From positions 62,001 through 126,000 of the forward strand of contig SAUG01000066.1 in the NCBI GenBank assembly GCA_011316305.1: a stretch of 64,000 nt of DNA, in the 5' to 3' direction. The position numbers and the translations under genes are program-made. The stretch comes from Rusavskia elegans. Lineage: Eukaryota; Ascomycota; Lecanoromycetes; Teloschistales; Teloschistaceae. The notes under the pieces were generated by a model, which was not told the DNA's origin, did not search any database, and saw only the letters and a program-made list of their open reading frames with translations. Positions 57,215 through 64,000 of this stretch are shown one piece after another (positions within the stretch are counted from its first letter, which is position 1; every line of letters begins with the position of its first letter).

Positions 57215-59735
57215 ATGGGGTCTAGAGACGTCGTTCTTGGGATTCATCCGCGGGAGGTCGAGGTTTTCCAACCTCGCAAACGCTTCAAAACCTCCGAGCT
57301 TCCTCTAAGTGCAACGCAGCGGTCTACCATCAACGAATTGTTGCACACTATTAAGAAGAAAGGCGAATACGATACACTACGCAAGAAGGTCTGGTCGGCA
57401 TTTGTAGACAGTGTAAGTACATTCCCCACAGTAATATCGTTGACTACATACTGGGGAAGATCATCATCTGGATTCAAGCTCATGAAGTGGTCAGGATGAG
57501 AAGAACAATTTCACCAACCAACTCAACGAGCTTGCCGATGCTGAAATCGACCGTGATCCGTCGTTTCTCTCGCGTGACCGTGGAAAAGCCGCGACGTTGC
57601 TGCAAGGCGCAGTTGACAGAAGTGACATCTACAAAAGCGTGGAGCAGTCATTGGATCGATTAGTCTCGGAACATCTCAACCATGTGCTTGCTGCTGGGAG
57701 AGAGATCAGAAAGACTGAGATCGGCGAGGAGGCTGCTGCTGAAGAAGAGCGACGCGGCAATATCATGGATGAAGACTACGCCAAGGAAGCGGCCGCCAAA
57801 CGTGAAGCAAGGGAGCAGCAGCGACAACAAGACGAAGCTCGCAGGCGAAGGGAAGAGGAGAGAGAAAGAGTTCGGGCCGATTTCGCGAAAAAGGAAGCTG
57901 AGCTTCAGAGACTTAAGAAGAGAGAAGAAGAGAGGTTAGAACGGGAAGCAGTGAAGCAAAGACAGAAAGAAGAGCTCAAGAAGCGAGAAGAAGAAAGAAA
58001 TGAACTCAGGAGGAGAGAAGAAGAGAGAATTGAGCTCAGGAGGATAGAAGAGAAGAAGAATGAATTCAGGAAAAGAGAAGGAGAAAGGAATGAGACGCTA
58101 AGAGAGCATGAGGGCCGTAGTAGGAATGAAGGCGGCCACACACCCGTCCTTTCGCAGCGAACCAAGGAGCGATCTAGATCAAGGCATCGATCCAGTGAGA
58201 GACTGAACCGATCAGGCAACATGTCTCTGCAAATCCACCCCGAAGTAAAAGCAGAGGATGACGCTACACCTACCACAGCAACACCACTCATTGATGAGGC
58301 AGAAGTAGAGCGAGAAGCCTTGGAGAAACTTCTCCGTGAAGGCGCCGAACTTGCTGCCAAATCCGGCACGAAGCCGCACCTCGACCACTCAGATTCGGTT
58401 GAACCTTCACACCGCAGACCACACCCGCTCAAACCCAAACCCTCGAACATGTCACCCTTGAAGTCAGTGGATACCCGCTCGCCCATGCGTTCAGAACCCA
58501 CCAAGCCTGTACTCAATTTCAGTTCAATCCACGCCAGGCCGAGCGAGCCGCTGGCAGCACAGCAGACTCGAAGCAAGACTCCTCCAACTGGTCCGAAAAG
58601 TCAAAATCAATACCGTAGCGTTTCCCGCTCTCACTCACAACGAAACGATGACCGGCGAGATTCGCAAGCTCCTGACGATAAAACGGTATCGTCACAACTC
58701 CAAGAGCCCTTGGACATTGGACGTGATAGGCGTGAAGCAAGTCATCGCACCGAAAGCATTGCTAGAGGAGATACAAGAGAAAGAGAAAGAAGCAGGTGCT
58801 TCTACCGTGAAGACCCCTATGATACACCGGATCAAGGCAAAATTCGTCATCGGGAATACGATGATGATGAGCGTAGATCTTCTCGACATGATCGCTCCCA
58901 TAGTCGTGGTCCGCGAGACGTAGGCAGAACCAGAGCCCGGGACCGCGACAGCGATCGGGACCGTCGCCATGATCGGTCCCGGTCACCTTACAAGAACCTT
59001 GATACGAAACACCACCACGTCGAGAGGAAGGACAGCAAGGAGACGCATCTTGACAGCTATAAGCCTCGCCGCGACTCACTTGACGTATATAAAACAGAAG
59101 ACAAGCCCAGACACCGAGATTATGACTCCAAACCTCGGGAAGAAGGAAAGGAAGTCCATGATGACCGCGAAAAGGAAACGCGTAAAGAGTACGACGACGG
59201 ATATCGAGATCGGCGTGACGACAGGGAAAGAGACAGACCGCGAAGAGAAGAAGACCGCTACCGCGACAGAAATCGAGATCGGAGACGAGACGACAGAGAA
59301 GACGTACCCCATTATCGCGAAAGACGTGATGATAGAAGCAAAGACACCGAACACCACCGCGGTCGACACGATGACCGAGAAAGAGAAAGAGAAAGGGACC
59401 GCAAAGAACGAGACAGAGATAGAGACCCAGACCGCGATCGAACTAAAGACGACCGCCGGGACCGAGATCGCGACCGCGACCGCGACCGTGATCGAGACCG
59501 GCGAGATGATAGAAGGGAAAAAGATCGTGATGGTTACAAAGACGAGCGAGATCATCGCGATGGCAGAGGCAAAGACAGAAGAGACGATGGCCGTGAGAGG
59601 GATCGGGAGAGGGATCGGGAGAGGGAGAGAGGGGCTGGAAGCAGGGGCTATGTGGCTATTGATCGCTATATGCCTTCCGGTGGTAGGGATGACACGAAGA
59701 GAGTGCGCGAGAGGGATCGGGATCGGGATCGTTAG
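57215..59735 (+). CDS. SHG1: COMPASS (Set1C) subunit SHG1, BOD1/SHG1 domain
   Basis: The exons are 57215-57412 and 57495-59735, giving 812 aa. The SHG1 domain spans residues about 37-135: LHTIKKKGEYDTLRKKVWSA, then FTNQLNELADAEIDRDPS, then DRGKAATLLQGAVDRSDIYK, then SVEQSLDRLV. A long coiled coil rich in Arg and Glu follows, then a Ser/Pro middle and an Arg-Asp/Arg-Glu tail of about 250 residues. SHG1 is part of the histone H3K4 methyltransferase complex. The RD/RE tail resembles that of splicing or RNA-linked proteins and is much longer than the yeast protein. The GA-rich repeats in the DNA make long false frames on both strands here. Confidence 0.9.
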
Positions 59736-60170
59736 TGTTTGCGACGACGTTTGGAAGATATGTGTATGCATTGGATATTGAATTCTTTTCTGGATGTTGG
59801 GCAGGCACTATTATTTACATTCATGATTTGTTGTCTACTCTGTTGTGTGATTGATTGGTGTAAGAAGGTCTTGCTAATAGGGGTCGTCGTTTTGCTGGAA
59901 GTATGATGAGATGTTTACAAGCAAGAAGAGATCATGAGCTTTCCGACTGCAATGGTTGATCGTTGGAACTTTCAACATACATTTGTATCGATGATATAAT
60001 GGTACCAATATTCCCAACCAGCATCCCTGAGATATACCACAAATCCAAAAAATAAAGAACACCAATCCCATGCCAATACGCACCACCCAAATGACCTACA
60101 CCAACCATACCATGTCCCTAACACCATTCCCACCAGCGGGAAAAAGAATACATAACCCAATCTCCCCCGA
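59736..60170. other. Intergenic between convergent genes
   Basis: No gene is supported. Confidence 0.4.
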
Positions 60171-60752
60171 TCAATTCGCCCTCTTCCTGACCCTCAAATT
60201 CTCATCCTCCCCATCCCCCTCCCGTTCATAATAAACAATCGGATGCCCATCCGTCCAAATATACCGGACCTTAAGCGGCAACTTCTCCCTCCGCGCCAGC
60301 ATAATACGTTCCAATTTCGCAACCTCACTCTCAACCCTCATGTGGCCCCCCTCCACATACGCTTTTCCCGCGTCCCATCCTGACGCCGAATAGTAGCGGC
60401 CTCTACGTTCCATCTCGTCGCTTTGCTGCTGTTTGACGAAGGATTGGAGCGATTTGCGGGTCGAGCGGGGGAGGGATTGGGAGGAGAGGGCGTGGAAGAT
60501 TTCTTTGGATGGGAAAGTAAGGCTGATCCAGGTCCAGTGGAGGGAGGGTTCGGAGCCGTAGAGTTCGGTGAGGAATTGTTGGGTGTCGGCTGCGGTTATG
60601 GAGGCGAGGGTGACGGGGTGGACGCCGTGGAGGATGGAGGCTGCGATGGTGTAGGTTGTTTCTGGGGAGGGGAAGATGGTGGTTGTGAGGGAGGAGTTGG
60701 GGGAGGGGTTTTTGGAGGTGGAGGAGGAGGATTTGAAAAGGTTGAAAGGCAT
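60171..60752 (-). CDS. Unknown protein, 193 aa
   Basis: I do not recognise it. A single exon starts at an ATG. The N-terminus (MPFNLFKSSSSTSKN) is Ser-rich. A folded-looking middle part follows (TIAASILHGVHPVTLASI, SEPSLHWTWISLTFPSKEI), then a segment SGWDAGKAYVEGGHMRVE and a C-terminal basic stretch with LPLKVRYIWTDGHPIVYYE. The balanced composition and the lack of repeats argue for a real protein. The neighbours give no functional hint. Confidence 0.65.
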   Translation of the reverse strand: MPFNLFKSSSSTSKNPSPNSSLTTTIFPSPETTYTIAASILHGVHPVTLASITAADTQQFLTELYGSEPSLHWTWISLTFPSKEIFHALSSQSLPRSTRKSLQSFVKQQQSDEMERRGRYYSASGWDAGKAYVEGGHMRVESEVAKLERIMLARREKLPLKVRYIWTDGHPIVYYEREGDGEDENLRVRKRAN

Positions 60753-61460
60753 GGTTACGGATTTGAATGGGATCGCCTTTCAGTTTGTGGTGAGAGAATA
60801 ATTCGCGATTTGATATCGATGTGTGGACGTGTTGTGTGACGCGATGCGATGCGATCTCGGATACCAGTTGTAGAGCAGGAACGGTTCGACGATTATGTGT
60901 GACGCGATGCATGATGTATATAGCCAGAATTAGGTGGCATGGAAGGTGGTGAACAAAGAACGACGGTGAAAGGAAAAAAGCAGTCATTTGTTCTTCTTTC
61001 AAAATCAGGGGGTGTGAAAACAAAGAACTTTACACTTATCCTTGGTTTACCTTCTCGAAATGGTGTAGACGGCCTTCTTCCACACTCAATTGAAACCTGG
61101 GACAAAGCCACTGATTCATCGTGGCTGGAAAGCATGAGTCCTCGTTGTCGAAAATTGGACGGTAGCCACTGATCGAGTGCGGATTCTTCCTTTGCGGATA
61201 AGTCCATGAACAGCATCTTCAGACCAGACCGACAACGAGCCTATCGATTGATAATGTTGCAGCTGCCTGTAAGAAGAGAATCCTGCTCCAAAGCCCCTCC
61301 ACCTCTCCTTCTTCTTTGTAATTTCAAGCGATGTCGTATCATGAGATATGCTGCACAATGTCAAGGCCACTTTGTTCCGCGAGGATGTATTCGATACACG
61401 CTCATCAGATGTTCGGGGACCTCCAGATATGCCGTGTGAAAAACTCTGTGACGTTTGGTT

Positions 61461-61637
61461 GTCACCGTTTCGAGAACTTTTGATTGTCACCGTTGTAGGG
61501 CAGGTATTTCGATACCTCCTAGGTCTGATCGTTTGCCTGCTAGTGGCTAGCTCAGCGGCAGGGGACACCGCTAGGTTTCCAGTGATTCCTCACACCGTTT
61601 CGAGACCGTTTGATTGTCACCGTTTCGAGAACGTTTA
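61461..61637 (+). repeat. Four copies of a 25-bp unit in two tandem pairs
   Basis: Copies related to GTCACCGTTTCGAGAACNTTTGATT start at 61461, 61486 (truncated), about 61590 and 61616. The pairs are separated by about 100 bp. The function is unknown. Confidence 0.6.
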
Positions 61638-61673
61638 GCTCGGATGTTTCATCGAGAAAATCGCCTGGCGTGT

Positions 61674-61692
61674 ACCATGGTTCAACCATGGT
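61674..61692. repeat. 19-bp perfect palindrome
   Basis: ACCATGGTT, a central C, then AACCATGGT. It is followed by a second copy of CGAGAAAATC that also precedes it (61653 and 61703), so the palindrome lies between short direct repeats. Confidence 0.6.
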
Positions 61693-61729
61693 TACAGGTA
61701 GGTCGAGAAAATCAGGATTTGTACACCCT

Positions 61730-62401
61730 TCACCAAAACGCATAGCCTTTCCACCGGCCCCATGCCCCAGTCACAATCAAACACGCGGCCGCAGTCTCCC
61801 ACCTCAACTCCACGACACCCCAAACCCACAGCGTACCCAGCGCCGGTGCTTTCTTCATGACAGCCATATACGGATCGTCATTACTAGCTTGAATCAACCA
61901 CGCTCCTGCTACAACAGCCATAGCTGCAAAGACGAGCTGCATCAATGGATGCGAGGCTTGAGGATGCAAGAGAGCGACGAGCAGGAGGATGAGCCACGGC
62001 GCAGGAGAGTAGACTGTAGATGATAGAACGAGAGGGAGGAGAGAGGGGCGTTCGGAGCCGAATTGATGGTGGACGAGGAAGGTAAGAGTGAAGTGGAGCA
62101 GGATCAGGGAGGTGCTGTAGAGGAAGATGTCGAGGTAGGGTGTCGAGACCTCTTCGGAGGAGACAGAGGTCTCAGGAATCTCGGTGATAGAGCCATCGGG
62201 ATTGATGCGCGTCGTAGTGATTGAAGGCGGCCCATTACTGGATTTCTGGAGGAGCTGTCGTTCCTCGGCGACGTCGATGAGGGTCTTGCCTTTGGGAGCG
62301 CGCTGTTTGGGATGGGCTAATGGGATGTCCTCGAGGTTCGAATGCTGTTTGGCTTGTGCACGTCGCTCCTTGCGATTGCGTGGAGCCTCCTGCGAAGCCA
62401 T
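61730..62401 (-). CDS. Fungal multi-pass membrane protein (DUF7719-like)
   Basis: A single exon gives 223 aa. The charged N-terminus (RNRKERRAQAKQ) and the part up to residue 85 are cytosol-like. Four hydrophobic spans follow: one starting LDIFLYSTSLILLHFTLTFL, one around SPAPWLILLLVALL, one around LVFAAMAVVAGAWL, and a last one around LGTLWVWGVVEL. I believe this matches the fungal DUF7719 family of unknown function, but this is from memory. It diverges from GPI12 over 195 bp, which may mean shared timing rather than shared function. Confidence 0.75.
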   Translation of the reverse strand: MASQEAPRNRKERRAQAKQHSNLEDIPLAHPKQRAPKGKTLIDVAEERQLLQKSSNGPPSITTTRINPDGSITEIPETSVSSEEVSTPYLDIFLYSTSLILLHFTLTFLVHHQFGSERPSLLPLVLSSTVYSPAPWLILLLVALLHPQASHPLMQLVFAAMAVVAGAWLIQASNDDPYMAVMKKAPALGTLWVWGVVELRWETAAACLIVTGAWGRWKGYAFW

Positions 62402-62596
62402 CCGTCATGACCAAAGCACGAAGAAGTGCTGATCTTTGAAACATCACGGATCCTTGTGAAGGAGGGCACGTTGATGACATGCAGGTACCGAACGCCACTG
62501 CCGTCAGATCCCTGTCCTCTCACAACTTCACTTTCCAAACGACCATCTTGAACAATCACATTTTCCGAGCTCGCTGGAAGCTTCGTAGTGTCCGTA
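62402..62596. promoter_or_regulatory. Bidirectional promoter, membrane protein / GPI12
   Basis: 195 bp lie between divergent ATGs. Confidence 0.5.
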
Positions 62597-63466
62597 ATGG
62601 ACTACTACACCATCCTCGCCATCCCCATCCTCATCTCCACCCTTTGGCTCTTCACCGCCAACCTCGCACGCAACTCCCACCCCCACTTCACCAATAAATC
62701 CATCGTACTCCTCATCGCCCACCCCGACGATGAAGCCATGTTCTTCTCCCCCACTCTCCTCGCCCTCACGGCACCTGACTCCGGCAACCACGTCAAGATC
62801 CTCTGCCTCAGCAATGGCAATGCCAATGGGTTGGGGAAAACAAGGGAGAAAGAACTAATGGCTTCCGGGGAGAAACTGGGGTTGCGGAGTCGAGATGATA
62901 TACTGGTGTTAGACTCCCCGCATTTCGTCGATGGGATGAATACTGTGTGGGAGGTCGAGAAGGTCGCGGAGGTTCTAAGCCAGGCCTTCAGCTCGCCGCG
63001 GCAGAAACAAAAGGATCAGCCGACTGCAGATGATGCACCAAAAGCTACCATTGACGTCCTCGTTACATTTGATCGTCTCGGTGTCTCCAATCATCCTAAT
63101 CATATCGCCTTGTATCGCGGGGCGAAGTCTTGGCTGAATGGCCTCATGAAAGGGAAACAAGGTTGGCGTTGTCCGGTCGAATTGCATACGTTGACGAGTA
63201 TCTCGATCTTGAGGAAATACATTAGCTTTCTCGACGCGCCCACGACGATGGTTTTGGGCTTTCTGAGTGGACTCAAGGGTTCGAGAAAGCAAGAGAAGGC
63301 TGGAGGAAGGAGGCAGGCGCTTTTTGTCAGTGATGTGTGGCAGTGGAGGCAAGGGCAGAAGGCGATGACGAGAGCTCATCGGAGTCAGATGAGATGGTTC
63401 CGCTGGGGATGGATCACTTTCGGAAGATACATGGTAGTCAACGATTTGAAAAGAGAGGTCATCTGA
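62597..63466 (+). CDS. GPI12: N-acetylglucosaminyl-phosphatidylinositol de-N-acetylase
   Basis: A single exon gives 289 aa. One N-terminal membrane anchor (residues about 5-22) is followed by the LmbE/PIG-L metal site AHPDDEAMFF (41-50) and LCLSNGNANGLG. The second metal-site segment is VTFDRLGVSNHPNH. This enzyme removes the acetyl group from GlcNAc-PI in the second step of GPI-anchor synthesis on the cytosolic face of the ER. The ATG at 62597 was chosen. An upstream GTG in frame is not a likely start in a eukaryote. The length fits the family. Confidence 0.95.
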   Translation: MDYYTILAIPILISTLWLFTANLARNSHPHFTNKSIVLLIAHPDDEAMFFSPTLLALTAPDSGNHVKILCLSNGNANGLGKTREKELMASGEKLGLRSRDDILVLDSPHFVDGMNTVWEVEKVAEVLSQAFSSPRQKQKDQPTADDAPKATIDVLVTFDRLGVSNHPNHIALYRGAKSWLNGLMKGKQGWRCPVELHTLTSISILRKYISFLDAPTTMVLGFLSGLKGSRKQEKAGGRRQALFVSDVWQWRQGQKAMTRAHRSQMRWFRWGWITFGRYMVVNDLKREVI

Positions 63467-63817
63467 AAAACTTTTGAAGCTATAGACCTTTCTCTATGCT
63501 CTCGCTGTGCCATTGCTCAAATTGAGACACATACTCGTTCCTGTTCTTATACAACATATGCCCACACTCGCGGTGAGCAGAAAAACCCGGACACTAGCCT
63601 ATAGTCTCATGCATTGGCAGGGCATACGATTTAGCTGGCAGTCGTGATTTCGATTGCCTAATCCGGGATTTGATTTGGCTGGCAGTTATAGTTTCGATTG
63701 CCCAATCCGTCAAGTCGAAGTGTCCGAAGAATTCTGCTCGCCGCGAGCCACAATGCCTGCAGCGACAATGATGAACGGTGCCATGTCTTTTTAAATCCTC
63801 TCAAAACATCGCATTCG
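63467..63817. other. Intergenic between convergent genes, with a tandem repeat
   Basis: A 38-bp unit beginning GATTT(A/G)GCTGGCAGT occurs twice (63628-63665 and 63672-63709). No gene is seen. Confidence 0.5.
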
Positions 63818-64000
63818 CTACCCTCTCACCGCCTGCTGGCGGTTCGGGCCTCTCGACTCGGCAGCCACCTTGTCGAAAAGCTTGAAACCTCCAGGCACGT
63901 TCGTCTGGAAAAGTCCCGTAGGGTCGTACTTCTTGCTTGCAGCTTGCAACTTCCCTACATTTTCAGAACCGTAGCTACCGATAGGGTCCTGGTCTCTTTC
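63818..64000 (-). CDS. FAD-linked oxidoreductase (berberine-bridge type), C-terminal end
   Basis: Only the last 60 residues lie in the window; the gene continues beyond the right edge. The sequence LQAASKKYDPTGLFQTNVPGG, shown here by its key part YDPTGLFQ...PGGFKL, is the C-terminal motif of BBE-like FAD-binding oxidoreductases common in fungal secondary metabolism. The start, FAD domain and exact substrate cannot be seen. Confidence 0.75.
   Translation of the reverse strand, partial: ERDQDPIGSYGSENVGKLQAASKKYDPTGLFQTNVPGGFKLFDKVAAESRGPNRQQAVRG

Larger units (their letters stand above)
60753..61729. other. About 1 kb without a supported gene
   Basis: It holds the promoter side of the unknown gene and the 3' side of the membrane-protein gene. 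It contains the GTCACCGTTTCGAGAAC repeats and a 19-bp palindrome (listed separately). Confidence 0.4.

Noticed and set aside
58969..59781. Long overlapping frames on both strands (plus 270 aa; minus 231 aa at 59076-59771)
   Set aside because: They are shadows of the GA-rich RD/RE repeat of SHG1. Their translations are monotonous Thr/Ile or Val/Ser runs.
1..64000. CRISPR arrays, rRNA, prokaryotic operon features
   Set aside because: None is expected in a fungal nuclear genome, and no regularly spaced repeat array or rRNA segment was seen.

Overview
The window is nuclear DNA of a filamentous ascomycete (Pezizomycotina). The evidence is short spliceosomal introns (about 45-90 nt) with GT..AG ends and CTAAC/CTGAC-like branch sites, closely packed genes on both strands, fungal-type proteins (CHS7 chitin-synthase chaperone, GDA1, EFL1/RIA1, IMP1, SHG1, GPI12), and a large block of DNA mutated in the pattern of repeat-induced point mutation (RIP). 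I cannot fix the species.

Left arm (1-23.7 kb): a URE2-like glutathione transferase, a repeat-bearing unknown protein, a class II (4EHP-type) eIF4E, a NOPCHAP1/DUF4598-like protein, the Golgi nucleoside diphosphatase GDA1, a PPPDE-thioredoxin-PUL fusion, a 3.6 kb gene-poor stretch, CHS7, mitochondrial EF-Tu, mitochondrial IF-3, inner-membrane peptidase IMP1 and the 60S-maturation GTPase EFL1. I rebuilt exon structures for most of these by matching reading frames across introns.

Centre (23.7-45.3 kb): a 21.6 kb AT-rich island with no intact ORF. It resolves into nested retrotransposons. An outer LTR element (211-bp LTRs at each edge) was invaded 10 bp inside its left LTR by a plus-strand Ty3/gypsy chromovirus (24118-42567). 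That element was in turn split by a gag-only LTR element (27300-30644, 412-bp LTRs, RIP-mutated AGACG/AGATA target duplication) and by a second, minus-strand gypsy element (33468-40867, 215-bp LTRs, TTAC target duplication) sitting inside its integrase. Two 160-bp hAT-type MITE copies with exact 8-bp target duplications are also present. CpA and TpG are almost absent, while CpG is kept. Gln codons have become stops, and catalytic Asp and zinc-ligand Cys/His codons are visibly mutated.

Right arm (45.3-64 kb): an unknown gene directly beside the island, a vWA protein with Pro/Gln/Tyr-rich flanks, the glycine-cleavage H protein divergent from mitochondrial ribosomal protein bS6m, a 477-bp Mutator-like MITE with perfect 59-bp terminal inverted repeats and a perfect 9-bp target duplication, NAD kinase just downstream of it, a small complex I subunit divergent from the COMPASS subunit SHG1, an unknown protein, a fungal multi-pass membrane protein divergent from GPI12, and the C-terminus of an FAD-linked oxidoreductase running off the right end. 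Many genes on both arms serve mitochondria (EF-Tu, IF-3, IMP1, H protein, bS6m, complex I subunit) and many are divergent pairs sharing 110-300 bp promoters.
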